A stretch of DNA of 43,957 nucleotides from Sphingobium fluviale. GTDB lineage: Bacteria; Pseudomonadota; Alphaproteobacteria; Sphingomonadales; Sphingomonadaceae. Position 1 is the first letter of the stretch. Each line of letters starts with the position of its first letter. Under the pieces are notes generated by a model. The model was not told the DNA's origin. It was given only the letters and a program-made list of their open reading frames with translations, and did no database searches. Positions 27,585 to 36,854 of this stretch are shown here, one piece after another. Both the position numbers and the translations under genes were made by a program. The DNA lies in NCBI RefSeq assembly GCF_004122115.1, contig NZ_SBKP01000016.1, positions 1 through 43,957 of the forward strand, in the 5' to 3' direction.

Positions 27585-28517
27585 ATGACACGATCTCACC
27601 ACACGGACCTAGCGGAACGCTATTTTCTTGAGGACCTCCCCGGCGCCACTCAACTGGGCGCCCGGTTAAACGGGATTCTCTTGAGGATCGATGCAGGCGA
27701 GCAGGTGGCCACGCTACAGCGGCAGTTTCTCGCCACGACCGGCCTGCATGCACTCGTCACCTTGACGGACGGTAAGGCAACCCTGGGAGAGTTTCAGGCC
27801 GCGGCCGAGCAGGAGCAAGCCGCGCGCATTGAAGAGGCTTCGGTCAAGGCCGTGAAGGATGCGGCAGAATTGGCGGAACGCGCTGATGCCAGAGCCGCTG
27901 CGGTCAAGGCAACCTTCGCCGCCATGGCTAATGACCCCGCCCTCCGTCGAAATCGAGAGGCCAAGGAACTGCGGCAACGCTTCGGCGTGGGATATATCGA
28001 AAGCGAAGATTATCGGCGCGTGATGGCGCTACTCAGGCAGGTCGCCACCGGGCAACGCCTCACTGTCGAGGACCTCGCATGGCTCAAGACCGAGGCCGAT
28101 TACTGCTGGACCGACGAACTGCAGAGAGCCTGGCATGCGTTGGAAGCCGAAGCCCTGACCAAAGCATGGGAAAGCAGCGGTGATCCCTGGAATGCCGTGA
28201 ATGCGAGCGGGCATTGGCGTAAGGCTGGTGAACCGGAGCGAGCTTTGCGTCTGACCGACGCGGCCTTGGCAAAGGTCGGATCAAATCCCAAACTTAGGTC
28301 GGCCTTGGCGACAACGCGTGGCGGAGCAATGCGTGACCTGCGCCGCCTCGACGAGGCGAAGGCACTGGCAAGCGAAGCGCATCAACTGACCTCAAGCGAC
28401 TATAGACCATGCACTTTGTTGGGCGCTGTCCACATCGAGCTTGGGGACCTCCCTGCGGGGCACGAATGGTATGCAAAGGCCGAGACCCTAGCACTACTTT
28501 GGCAGAAGTTTGGTTGA
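27585..28517 (+). CDS. Hypothetical TPR-like protein, 3' end altered by the IS701-type insertion
   Basis: A 310-residue protein rich in Ala and Glu. A helical, probably coiled-coil stretch spans about 65-115 (EFQAAAEQEQAARIEEAS...). Two or three tetratricopeptide-like helices follow at about 215-300 (AGEPERALRLTDAALAKVGSNPKL, LRRLDEAKALASEAHQL). No enzymatic motif is visible. The last residues, from ALLWQKFG, are encoded by the inserted element: its target site CTAG at 28488-28491 lies inside the gene. Divergent from the nuclease/peptidase-like gene (181 bp apart). Probably an island gene whose C-terminus was lost; function unknown. Confidence 0.6.
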   Translation: MTRSHHTDLAERYFLEDLPGATQLGARLNGILLRIDAGEQVATLQRQFLATTGLHALVTLTDGKATLGEFQAAAEQEQAARIEEASVKAVKDAAELAERADARAAAVKATFAAMANDPALRRNREAKELRQRFGVGYIESEDYRRVMALLRQVATGQRLTVEDLAWLKTEADYCWTDELQRAWHALEAEALTKAWESSGDPWNAVNASGHWRKAGEPERALRLTDAALAKVGSNPKLRSALATTRGGAMRDLRRLDEAKALASEAHQLTSSDYRPCTLLGAVHIELGDLPAGHEWYAKAETLALLWQKFG

Positions 28518-29936
28518 CCTTGCGTTCAAGAGGCATCCGCAGCGAGGACATTGGGGCGGTGGAGAGCGTGACAGGTGGTCAAGAATGGCTTGGCGCACTG
28601 CTGGCAGTGTGGGTTGCGGCGGCGGGCCAAGGACTCTTTTTTTTCCGTCCCGCCTGAGCGATCCGGCGGCTTTGGAGGTAGGCATAGGCCATCATGGTCA
28701 TTAAAGCGTGGCGGTGGAGTCCGGTCCAGGACCGGCCCTCGAAGTGATCCAGGCCGAGCTCTTCCTTGAGTTGCTGATGAGCTTGCTCGCATATCCAGCG
28801 CGCTTTGATTGCGCCGGCCAGGTCCTTGACCGGGGTGCCGGCGGGCAGGTTCGAGAGATAGCATTTGCGTTCGCCGTTCGAGCGATGCTCGCCCACCAGC
28901 CAGGCTTCCTCCCCCGGCATGTGCTGGGCTCCGGCGGAGCCGATCCGCTGGGGAGCTCCGTCGGCGATGCGCACACGCACGGCGGCAAAGCGTGCGGCTA
29001 GGCGTCCCTTCGTTCCCTTGCGCCAACTAACCTGACGCCACTTCGCGGCTTCGAGCATGGTGTGTGCGGCCCGGGATTTGACGTCCGGCACGTGCCGCAC
29101 CCGGGGCCGCCCGCGACCAGCGACCGGAAAGATCAGTTGCACGTCGGCCGGGTAGATCTTCTGGTGCCGGGGGGATGCCGACGGCCCAGCACAGGCCGCG
29201 CTCGCTCAGTGCCTGCCGGAACGGAGCGGACAACCCATAACCGGCATCGGCCAGCACGCAGCCGAAGCGCACCCCGGCCGCGATAACGCGATCGATCTCC
29301 TCGATCGCGATCTCTGGCTTCGTGCGATATTCCTGCAAGGAAGCAGGCACGCCGGCCTTGTCCATCCGCCCAACATCGCTCGTCCAGCTTTCCGGTAGGA
29401 ACAAACGCAAGCTCAGCATGAGTGGAACTTCGCCGGAGGCCAACGTCACTGACACCAGCGTCTGGCAGTTCGCGTTCTTGCCCAGCGCCGTGGCGTATTG
29501 GGGTGCGACACCCACTGACGCCTTGCCCTTCTTCGGCAGGGCGGTGTCGTCGATGATCAGCCAAGCGTCGTCACCGCCAACCAGTTCGTCCGCCTGGCTC
29601 CACAAGGTCGCTTCCAGCGGGGCGCTGTCCCACAGGCCGGCACCGATGAAATGATGCAGCCGGTCATAAGCGACCGCGTCCGACCGGGCCGCCATGGGCT
29701 GAATGCTCTTGCGATCACCCGGCCCAATCAGGCCGGCGATATAGGCCGGACACATCCGACGTCCTGTCTTGTTCCCCAGCCCCTCCAAATACGGGCCAAG
29801 CCACCGCTCCAAGCCACCGCTCCAAGTCTGCCTGCCAGTTCTCGCCCATCGCCAGCCTCCGTCAAAGCTGGCTCTCCATGAATCACGCATTCGACGTCAG
29901 GGGAATCCCCAAAATCACATTTCTGCCAAAGTAGTG
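28492..29936. mobile_element. IS701-type insertion sequence with 4-bp target duplications
   Basis: A 1445-bp element. Its ends CACTACTTTGGCAGAA (28492-28507) and TTCTGCCAAAGTAGTG (29921-29936) are perfect 16-bp inverted repeats. CTAG flanks both sides (28488-28491 and 29937-29940), a 4-bp duplication typical of the IS701 family. It carries one transposase gene on the reverse strand, which is frameshifted. The element sits exactly between a TPR-like gene and the AraC gene; the right CTAG supplies the AraC stop codon. Confidence 0.9.
28579..29849 (-). pseudogene. IS701-family DDE transposase with two frameshifts
   Basis: The natural start is the ATG at 29847-29849 (MGENWQADLERWLG). A 13-bp tandem duplication (29801-29813 repeated at 29814-29826) throws the frame, and the protein continues in another frame: [52 protein letters not shown] run of six C on the coding strand (29169-29174) then adds one base, after which [39 protein letters not shown] and the C-terminus follow in a third frame. 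Removing the 13 + 1 extra bases restores an exact 419-codon frame, the normal family length. The transposase is therefore inactive, unless slippage occurs. Confidence 0.9.
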
Positions 29937-30815
29937 CTAGGCAGATCGGCGATATTCCGCTGGTGTAATGCCTAACACCTTTCTGAATGTTCTGTTCATA
30001 TGGCTTTGATCGGAGAAACCGCAATCAGCCGCAATCGCTTTCAAAGGCAGATCCCGTTTGAGAAGCAATGCCTTTGCTTTCTTAATTTTTCGTTGAATTA
30101 CGAATGCATGTGGTGTCACGCCGAATTCGAGCTTGAACCTTCGGGAAAAATGAAACGGGCTTAATCCCGCGATCGATGCCAAATCCTCGAGATGAATTCG
30201 ATCGCCTAGCGATTCCTCGATGTACTCTGAAACCACCTTCCGCAAATTTGATCCTAAAGTACCAATATGAGTTTCCTTTATTGCAATATCAGCATAGTTT
30301 CTGATCAGGTGGACTGCAAGTTGCGTTCGTAATGCATCAATGAAGAGGCACTCGCCTACTCCAAAACCACTGTATTCCTGTTCAAGCATATTTAGACAGA
30401 ATTGGATCATATTATCCGTCGTACAAACACGGTCTGCAATATCGATGCTCGCGAGGTCCCGGTCAAATATTTGGGCAGCGGTTTCGCTGATCGCACTATG
30501 GCCAAGATAGATATGCCTGACGTTGATCGCATCGTCCCATTGCCACGTCGATTGTTCACCCCGTGTGAGCAGGGAAATGGAGCCCGGCCGAAGTTTCTCG
30601 GTTTGCCAAGGGCCATTGCAACGACGGCGCATGCTGGTATCGGCGTCTTGATAGACCACGATCATATAATCCCGCATCGGCGGAATCTCGACTTCGAGGC
30701 CAGCGTAACGATAACCCATTAATGTTAATCCGCGCCAGCCTTGTGCAGTGCTGTCGATCGTTTTGCGTCCAGGAATCCATTTCGTGATATCTTCTGGCGG
30801 AATTAGATCATTCAT
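29937..30815 (-). CDS. AraC/XylS-family transcriptional regulator
   Basis: A 292-residue regulator. The C-terminal third has the two AraC helix-turn-helix motifs: HLEDLASIAGLSPFHFSRRF, then LPLKAIAADCGFSDQSHMNRTF and the closing LGITPAEYRRS. The N-terminal part is a divergent effector domain. The gene is visibly richer in A and T than its neighbours, suggesting separate acquisition. It is the last gene in the leftward run iclR-acyl-CoA dehydrogenase-alcohol dehydrogenase-CoA transferase, 61 bp after the CoA transferase. AraC-type activators (ChnR) control known cyclohexanone gene clusters, so a role for this one in the adjacent ketone pathway is plausible but unproven. Confidence 0.88.
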   Translation of the reverse strand: MNDLIPPEDITKWIPGRKTIDSTAQGWRGLTLMGYRYAGLEVEIPPMRDYMIVVYQDADTSMRRRCNGPWQTEKLRPGSISLLTRGEQSTWQWDDAINVRHIYLGHSAISETAAQIFDRDLASIDIADRVCTTDNMIQFCLNMLEQEYSGFGVGECLFIDALRTQLAVHLIRNYADIAIKETHIGTLGSNLRKVVSEYIEESLGDRIHLEDLASIAGLSPFHFSRRFKLEFGVTPHAFVIQRKIKKAKALLLKRDLPLKAIAADCGFSDQSHMNRTFRKVLGITPAEYRRSA

Positions 30816-30876
30816 GGCTCACCCCCCAACCCAGAGCGCATGGTGATTGGAAAAATCTCAGTCGAGATCGGCCATT

Positions 30877-32085
30877 TCAAACCTGGCCAGTTTCGTTCTC
30901 TCCTGCACCAAACACTATGGCTTGCTCTTCCATCTGTGCAATTTGAGCTTCGCTGTACCCAGATTCAAGCAGAATGCACCGGCTGTCCTGCCCGAAGCTT
31001 GGCGGTGCACTGCGGATAGACCCGGGCGTCCGGCCGAACAGTGCCGGAATTCCCGTGCCGCTGTAATTGCCCATCTTCACCACCATGTTTCGGTGAATGG
31101 TATGGGGATGCGCCAGCGCCTCGCTCACGTTGCGCACAACGCCTGTCGGCACGCCGGCATTCAGCAGCATATGTTCGAGAGTTTCGGCCTCAAGCTCGGC
31201 AAGGCATTGCGTCAGCAACTCGCCAAGTTCCCTGCGATGCGCGATTCTTGCGGCATTATCGACGAAGCGGGCGTCCACGGCAATATCCGGGCGTTTCAAA
31301 ACTGCACAAAGTTTGGCGAACTGGCCATTGTTGCCAACGGCAAGATAGATCTTTCCGGTGCGCGTCTCAAACATGTCATAAGGCACGATGTTCGGATGTC
31401 CGTTGCCCGTTGCTACCGGAATTTTGCCTGACATCAGGGCGTTGGCGGCCTGAGGATGCAGCATGCTGATCGCACAGTCGTAGAGCGGAACCTCGATTTT
31501 CTGGCCAAGCCCCGATCTGCCGCGCTCGATCAATGCGGCAAGGATTGCATTGCAGGCAATAAGGCCGGTCCCGATATCAACCACCGGAGTGCCCATACGG
31601 ACCGGCCCGTTTCCGGGGTCGCCGTTGATGCTCATCAATCCGGTCATTGCTTGGACCACCGCGTCATAACCCGGATGTCCGCCCAGGGGACCGTCAGCGC
31701 CGAAGCCCGTCACATGACAAAGGACAAGCTTCGGGAACAGCGCTTGAAGCACTTGATCGTAGCCCAGCCCCCATTTTTCCAAAGTCCCGCTCTTGAAGTT
31801 GTGGACCAGCACATCCGCGCTCTCCAGCAGCTTGAGCACGACCGTGCGTCCTTCGGGCTTGCCAACGTCGATGCCGATCGATCGCTTGTTGCGATTTGCG
31901 CCCGAAAAATAGGCGCTGAGACCATCCTTGAATGGAGGGCCCCATCCTCGCGTCTCGTCTCCTTGAGGTGGTTCGATCTTGATGATGTCGGCGCCGTAGT
32001 CGGCGAGAACTTGCGTGCAGTATGGTCCGCCGAGAACACGGCTGAGGTCAACGACACGGATTCCTGTGAGGGGACCCGAGGTCAT
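30877..32085 (-). CDS. Class III CoA transferase (CaiB/BaiF family)
   Basis: A 402-residue family III CoA transferase. The N-terminal LTGIRVVDLSRVLGGPYCTQVLAD is typical, ADIIKIEPP...DETRGWGPP follows, and the catalytic Asp141 lies in HPGYDAVVQAMTGLM. These enzymes move CoA from a donor such as succinyl-CoA to a carboxylic acid. In this operon the natural acceptor would be the dicarboxylate made by the ring-opening enzymes (adipate if the ring is six-membered), giving the substrate of the acyl-CoA dehydrogenase. Its start overlaps the alcohol dehydrogenase stop by 4 bp. Confidence 0.9.
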   Translation of the reverse strand: MTSGPLTGIRVVDLSRVLGGPYCTQVLADYGADIIKIEPPQGDETRGWGPPFKDGLSAYFSGANRNKRSIGIDVGKPEGRTVVLKLLESADVLVHNFKSGTLEKWGLGYDQVLQALFPKLVLCHVTGFGADGPLGGHPGYDAVVQAMTGLMSINGDPGNGPVRMGTPVVDIGTGLIACNAILAALIERGRSGLGQKIEVPLYDCAISMLHPQAANALMSGKIPVATGNGHPNIVPYDMFETRTGKIYLAVGNNGQFAKLCAVLKRPDIAVDARFVDNAARIAHRRELGELLTQCLAELEAETLEHMLLNAGVPTGVVRNVSEALAHPHTIHRNMVVKMGNYSGTGIPALFGRTPGSIRSAPPSFGQDSRCILLESGYSEAQIAQMEEQAIVFGAGENETGQV

Positions 32086-33236
32086 AGCACGTTTTCGTAT
32101 AGTGACACGACATCATCATAAGACATGTCGCAAGGATTGTTGGCTATCAGGCGAGTAAGTCCCGTGGTGACTTCGCGCGCCATCGCCGGAACGGCATCGG
32201 CAGAAATGCCCAGCTGCGATAGCCGCGTTTCCAGACCGCTCGCTGCGAACATTTCCTCCATTGCCGAAATGAGACTATTGGCAGCCTCCGCGTTGCTTGC
32301 AAAGGTCCGATTCGGCAAGAATACCTTGGCAAGATGCGCGTATTCAGCTTCTGCGACTACCAGATTGAAGCGCATCACTGGTGCAGCAACCAGAGCATTG
32401 CCATGTCCATGCGGCACGTGAAAATGGCTTCCCAGCGGGTACGATAGTGCATGGATCGAACCCACGCTGGCGTTGATGAATGCCATGCCTGCAAGGGTTG
32501 CGCCCAGCAACATTGCTTCGCGTGCGGCTAGATCCGATGGGGTGTCGAGGACGCGCGGCAAGTTTTGCCCCAGGAGCGAAAGGGCCTTGTCTGCCAGACC
32601 GTCGGAAATCAAATTCTTGCGAGTCCTGCTCGTCGAAGCCTCGATGGCGTGGACCATGGCATCGAGTGCGGTCGCTGCCGTGATCTTGCGAGGCATGCCG
32701 AGTGTAAGCGCTGCGTCCAGCAGCGCAATGTCTGGAAGCAGTTGCGGCGCGTAAACAGCCAGCTTTTCCTGTTTGGCACTGGTCAAGACGGAAACCGACG
32801 TCACTTCCGAGCCAGTGCCGGCGGTTGTGGGAATCTGGATGAGTGGAAGCCTTTGGCCGATTGCTTTGCCGACACCAATCATGCCGTCGATAGTCTGGCC
32901 GCTCGCCGCTGCCAGCGCGACCACCTTGGCCGTATCGAGGGAGCTTCCTCCACCTAGGCCGATAATTGCGTCGGCTCCGAACGATTTGGCGAATCCAACA
33001 GCTTCCGAGACGATTGCCATGGGCGGATCTGCTGCTACGCGGTCAAAAATCTCGACCGCGATGCCTGCCGCACCGAGGCTGGACATGGCCTGTTCGGAAA
33101 ATCCACAAGCCACAATGCCAGGATCGGTGACGAGCAGGACTCGGCTGCCTCCCAGCTCGCAGACGAGGTCACCGACTTGGGACAGCGATCCCGCTTTGCA
33201 AATAATGCGCGGACAAGACAGGAAGTTGAGGTCCAT
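32082..33236 (-). CDS. Iron-type (group III) alcohol dehydrogenase
   Basis: A 384-residue Fe-ADH. The NAD-binding GLGGGSSLDTAK is at 93-104, TTAGTGSEVTSV at 137-148. The metal ligands Asp192 and His196 (LDAMVHAIE), His262 (IHALSYPLG) and His276 (HVPHGHGNA) are all present. Maleylacetate reductases share the fold but are shorter, and the ADH-type motifs here are the better match. In the operon context it most likely oxidises the omega-hydroxy acid released by the hydrolase (for example 6-hydroxyhexanoate) to the semialdehyde; oxidation of a cyclic alcohol is the alternative. It is 29 bp downstream of the acyl-CoA dehydrogenase. Confidence 0.88.
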   Translation of the reverse strand: MDLNFLSCPRIICKAGSLSQVGDLVCELGGSRVLLVTDPGIVACGFSEQAMSSLGAAGIAVEIFDRVAADPPMAIVSEAVGFAKSFGADAIIGLGGGSSLDTAKVVALAAASGQTIDGMIGVGKAIGQRLPLIQIPTTAGTGSEVTSVSVLTSAKQEKLAVYAPQLLPDIALLDAALTLGMPRKITAATALDAMVHAIEASTSRTRKNLISDGLADKALSLLGQNLPRVLDTPSDLAAREAMLLGATLAGMAFINASVGSIHALSYPLGSHFHVPHGHGNALVAAPVMRFNLVVAEAEYAHLAKVFLPNRTFASNAEAANSLISAMEEMFAASGLETRLSQLGISADAVPAMAREVTTGLTRLIANNPCDMSYDDVVSLYENVL

Positions 33237-33265
33237 AAGTTTCTCCGGTGAGGAAGTTGCTCCGA

Positions 33266-34426
33266 TCAGAAGGCGGCTTCCTTGATCATGTTTCGGGCGA
33301 TTATCAGTTGTTGAATTTGGGTGGTGCCTTCGTAGATACGGAACAGGCGCACATCGCGGTAGAACCGCTCCACCGGGTATTCAGACATATAGCCCGCGCC
33401 GCCATGAATCTGGACTGCGCGATCCGCGACCCGGCCGACCATCTCGCTGGCGAACATCTTGCAGCACGCCGCGTCGGTTGACACGTCCTGGCCCGCGTCG
33501 CGCCGACGAGCGGTTTCCTCGATCATGCATCGTGCGGCAAAAGCCTCGGCCTTGCTGTCAGCCAGCATGGCCTGAATAAGCTGCTTTTCGGCTAGGGGTT
33601 CACCGAACTGCTTACGCTCCAGGGCGTAAGCGAGGCTTTCCTTGATCAGCCGCTCGGCGGCCCCGACGCATATAGCTGATATGTGTAAGCGGCCGCGATC
33701 AAGGACCTTCATCGCTGTCCGAAACCCTTTGTTTTCGAATTCAGGCCCGCCGATGATCGACGATTCATGCACACGCACATCCTGGAAGATCACATCGCAG
33801 GTCTGCGATCCCTTCTGTCCCATCTTGCGATCGCGTGCACCGAACGAGATACCAGGGGTAGTCCCGTCCACGAGGAAGGCGGTGACCCCGGAGGAACCTT
33901 TGGTTCCCGGCTTGGTACGGGCGAACACCGTAAATAACCCTGCCAGCGGAGCGTTGGTAATATAGCGCTTGGTGCCATTTATCACAAAGTGCTCGCTGTC
34001 CCGCTTCGCGGATGTGGAAAGTGAGCCAGCGTCGGAGCCAGCATCGGGCTCTGTCAGGGCAAAGGATGAAATCAATTCGCCCGTGGCTAGGCGAGGCAGG
34101 TAGTGCTCCCTTTGCTCAGGCGTGCCGTCAATGATGATACCCTGCGATCCAATGCCGTTGTTCGTGCCGAACAGAGATCGGAATGCGGGAGATGCTTGAC
34201 CAAGAATAAATGCCGCCTTTACCTCTTCGGACATGGTCAGGCCGAGGCCACCAAACGCCTCGGGTATCGACATGCCGAAAAGACCCATGTTCCGGATTTC
34301 CTCGGCAAGAGCCTGGGGAATTGCATCATTCTCGGCCACCTCGGTTTCGCACGGAATGAGCCGCTCGCGAACAAAGCGATCCAGCGTGTCCAGGAACTGT
34401 GAAAGAGTTTCGTTGTCCATTGACAT
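33266..34426 (-). CDS. Acyl-CoA dehydrogenase
   Basis: A 386-residue FAD-dependent acyl-CoA dehydrogenase. It has the N-terminal helical domain, FALTEPDAGSDAGS (about 131-144) and YITNAPLAGLFTV around the flavin, RKQFGEPLAEKQ, IHGGAGYMSEYPVERFYRD, and the catalytic base Glu366 in RIYEGTTQIQQ. It introduces the 2,3 double bond into the acyl-CoA (adipyl-CoA in the proposed pathway) and passes electrons to ETF. It lies 20 bp after iclR, and its product feeds the hydratase/dehydrogenase encoded in the divergent operon. Confidence 0.92.
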   Translation of the reverse strand: MSMDNETLSQFLDTLDRFVRERLIPCETEVAENDAIPQALAEEIRNMGLFGMSIPEAFGGLGLTMSEEVKAAFILGQASPAFRSLFGTNNGIGSQGIIIDGTPEQREHYLPRLATGELISSFALTEPDAGSDAGSLSTSAKRDSEHFVINGTKRYITNAPLAGLFTVFARTKPGTKGSSGVTAFLVDGTTPGISFGARDRKMGQKGSQTCDVIFQDVRVHESSIIGGPEFENKGFRTAMKVLDRGRLHISAICVGAAERLIKESLAYALERKQFGEPLAEKQLIQAMLADSKAEAFAARCMIEETARRRDAGQDVSTDAACCKMFASEMVGRVADRAVQIHGGAGYMSEYPVERFYRDVRLFRIYEGTTQIQQLIIARNMIKEAAF

Positions 34427-34446
34427 GAAATGGGCTTCCTAAAGGC

Positions 34447-35238
34447 TCAGGGCGAAATGGCGCTGACGTTGCGGACAAGTTCAATCAGCCGGGCAGCAAT
34501 GTCGGTTTCGATCCAGTCGCGAGTCAGATGAGATGCCGCCCCGCCGCAATTGAAGGCCAGAACGGGCGCACCGTTTGCAGGGATGAAGGGCACGGCAACG
34601 GAGTTCACATCCGCCTTCCATTCGCCGATCGAGAGGCAGTATCCGTGTTTGGCGTAGGTCTCGAGAGCATCATTTATCCCTCTCTCGATTGCCGGCCATG
34701 CCTGACCCTCGTGGTGGCGGATGTCCTCGATAATTTCAGATCTGCGCTCTTCGGATATCCCCGCCAGAAAGGCGCGGCCCACGGCCGTGGTCGCCAGTTT
34801 GATATGGGCTCCCACGTCGATCGCGAGCGTGATCGGGTTCGAGCCGCGGCAACGCTCCAAGTATATCATCGTCAGGCGATCCCTGCCTGCCAGCGCAACA
34901 GGCATGCCCGAATAGTCTGCAAGTTCCTGCATGTACGGCTTGGCCAGATCTATGACCGGCAATCCGGCAAGGCATGAGAATCCCAGCGAAAGTACCGGCG
35001 GGGCGAGGCGGTATCGGGCTGTTTCCGGGTCGAAGCTGAGGTAGCCAAGGCGGTGCAGCGTATAAGTCAATCTCGATATGGTCGATTTGCTCAAGCCGGT
35101 CCGAGCGGCAAAATCGCCGTTGCCCAGCGCCTCACCCTCCCTGCGGAAAGCGCGCAAGACCTCGAGTCCACGCGCCAGGGCAACCACGAAATCGCGGTCC
35201 GTACCTTCCTGTTTTGAAAGCTCCTTGCGCGGTCGCAC
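34447..35238 (-). CDS. IclR-family transcriptional regulator
   Basis: A 263-residue IclR protein. The N-terminal winged helix includes ALARGLEVLRAFRREGEALG and GLSKSTISRLTYTLHRLGYL (residues about 20-68). The effector domain follows with GRDRLTMIYLER, ATTAVGRAFLAG and the C-terminal SVAVPFIPANGAPVLAFNCGG. PcaR/PcaU-type members respond to aromatic or dicarboxylate intermediates. It is the first gene of the leftward operon and divergent from the aldehyde dehydrogenase operon, with a GCGGAA-type palindrome between them, so it probably regulates both directions. Confidence 0.92.
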   Translation of the reverse strand: MRPRKELSKQEGTDRDFVVALARGLEVLRAFRREGEALGNGDFAARTGLSKSTISRLTYTLHRLGYLSFDPETARYRLAPPVLSLGFSCLAGLPVIDLAKPYMQELADYSGMPVALAGRDRLTMIYLERCRGSNPITLAIDVGAHIKLATTAVGRAFLAGISEERRSEIIEDIRHHEGQAWPAIERGINDALETYAKHGYCLSIGEWKADVNSVAVPFIPANGAPVLAFNCGGAASHLTRDWIETDIAARLIELVRNVSAISP

Positions 35239-35312
35239 CGCAATACTCCTCTCACCCCGGCCGTTGCCGACTTGAAATGTCTCTACACTGGTAGTAAGAG
35301 GTTTGTCAATAT

Positions 35313-35331
35313 TGCGGAATATATTTCCGCA
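35313..35331. promoter_or_regulatory. IclR-type operator in the divergent promoter region
   Basis: TGCGGAA (35313-35319) and TTCCGCA (35325-35331) form a perfect palindrome around TATAT, and a third GCGGAAT half-site follows at 35334-35340. Such TGGAA/GCGGAA dyads are typical IclR-family sites. It lies 74 bp from the iclR start and 68 bp from the aldehyde dehydrogenase start, so one site can serve both operons. Confidence 0.7.
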
Positions 35332-35399
35332 GAGCGGAATAAAATCGGGTTTGTCCAGTTCCGCGTGGTTGCCAAAACTCGACGGTGAAGAGGATTGTT

Positions 35400-36854
35400 A
35401 TGACTCAACATGACTATGCAGACATCGCACTGTTCATCGCAGGCACGTGGATCGGCCCGGAAGAGCGCGAAACCCAGCCCGTCATCAACCCGGCGACCGC
35501 CCAGCAGATCGGGCTTATCGCGAAAGCGACGCCCGATGATCTCGAGGCTTCGGTGAGATCGGCCCGCGTGGCATTCGAAGGGTGGCGGCAGCTTTCGCCG
35601 CTTGATCGCAGCGCCATACTGCGCAGGTTTGCCAATCTGCTTCGTGAGAACGAACAGGCAATTGCAGCCGCCATTACCCTCGACGAGGGAAAGCCATTGG
35701 CCGAAGCGATTGTTGAAGTGCGTTCTTCGGCCGATCATATCGATTGGCACGCCGAAGAAGGGCGTCGCATCTACGGTCGCATAATCCCATCGCGATCCCC
35801 TGCTGTACAGCAGCAGGTTCTGCGGGAACCGGTGGGCGTCTGCCTGGCAATCACGCCATGGAACTTCCCTTTGAGCCAGGCAGTGCGAAAGGTTGCCGCA
35901 GCATTGGCCTGCGGTTGCACAATGATCCTGAAAGGCCCTGCGGAAGCCCCGTCTGCGTGTATGGCCATCGCCCGCTATCTGCAGGAAGCGGGATTGCCTG
36001 ATGGATGCCTCAATCTCGTCTGGGGCAATGCCGCAATGATTTCAGAAACATTGGTGGCCCATCCCGATGTTCGCAAGATCACCTTCACCGGATCGGTCGA
36101 AGTCGGCAAGAGCCTTGCCGAACTCGCTGGTCGTCACATGAAGCGCGCCACGATGGAACTTGGCGGTCATGCGCCTGTCCTGATTTTCGATGATGCAGAC
36201 GCCGAGGCGACCGCAAGGGTGCTGGCCGGCAACAAGCTGCGCAACGCAGGACAGGTCTGCATATCGCCGACCAGGTTCTTTGTGCAGGCGAGCGTTCACA
36301 AACGCTTTGTCGCAGCTCTGGTTGATGCCTTTGCGACGGTCAAAGTGGGTGACGGCCTTGAGCCCGATATCCAGATGGGGCCAGTGTGTCACGCCCGGCG
36401 GATTGCCGAAATGGAACGCCTGGTCGACGACGCGCGCGCCGGTGGAGCCGCCATCCTTGCCGGCGGCACACGACAGGGGAATGCGGGCTATTTCTTCGCA
36501 CCGACTATCGTCGATACTGCGGACGATCGTATCGCGCTGATGCGGGATGAACCTTTTGGCCCCATCGCCGTGGTTTCGCGCTTTGACGACATGAGCGATG
36601 CCATCGATCGGGCAAACGCATTGCCGTTCGGCCTGGCGTCCTATGTCTTCACCAACTCGCTTGAACGCGCGGACCGCGCTGCGGCATGCCTGCAGGCCGG
36701 CATGGTCAGCATCAATCATTTTGGACTGGCCTTGCCCGAAACCCCGTTCGGAGGGGTCCGTGACAGTGGATATGGCACCGAAGGCGGCAGCGAGACTTTC
36801 GATGGCTACCTCAACACGAAATTCGTTTCGCGTTTCGCAGGAGTTTGTGCGTGA
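35400..36854 (+). CDS. NAD(P)-dependent aldehyde dehydrogenase (succinate-semialdehyde type)
   Basis: A 484-residue ALDH. Asn155 in TPWNFPLSQ, general base Glu253 (MELGGHAP) and nucleophile Cys287 (NAGQVCISP) are in place. TFTGSVEVGKSL and EPFGPIAVV also match the SSADH subfamily. The ATG at 35400 is preferred because GAAGAGG lies 7-12 bp upstream; a GTG at 35385 is less likely. It overlaps the next gene by 4 bp. In the pathway it should oxidise the semialdehyde (such as 6-oxohexanoate) to the dicarboxylate, the role of ChnE in cyclohexanone degraders. Confidence 0.92.
   Translation: MTQHDYADIALFIAGTWIGPEERETQPVINPATAQQIGLIAKATPDDLEASVRSARVAFEGWRQLSPLDRSAILRRFANLLRENEQAIAAAITLDEGKPLAEAIVEVRSSADHIDWHAEEGRRIYGRIIPSRSPAVQQQVLREPVGVCLAITPWNFPLSQAVRKVAAALACGCTMILKGPAEAPSACMAIARYLQEAGLPDGCLNLVWGNAAMISETLVAHPDVRKITFTGSVEVGKSLAELAGRHMKRATMELGGHAPVLIFDDADAEATARVLAGNKLRNAGQVCISPTRFFVQASVHKRFVAALVDAFATVKVGDGLEPDIQMGPVCHARRIAEMERLVDDARAGGAAILAGGTRQGNAGYFFAPTIVDTADDRIALMRDEPFGPIAVVSRFDDMSDAIDRANALPFGLASYVFTNSLERADRAAACLQAGMVSINHFGLALPETPFGGVRDSGYGTEGGSETFDGYLNTKFVSRFAGVCA

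Noticed and set aside
32082..33236. Maleylacetate reductase
   Set aside because: Same fold, but the longer length, the GGGSSLDTAK and metal-ligand pattern, and the operon context favour an Fe-type alcohol dehydrogenase. No chlorocatechol or hydroxyquinol genes are nearby.
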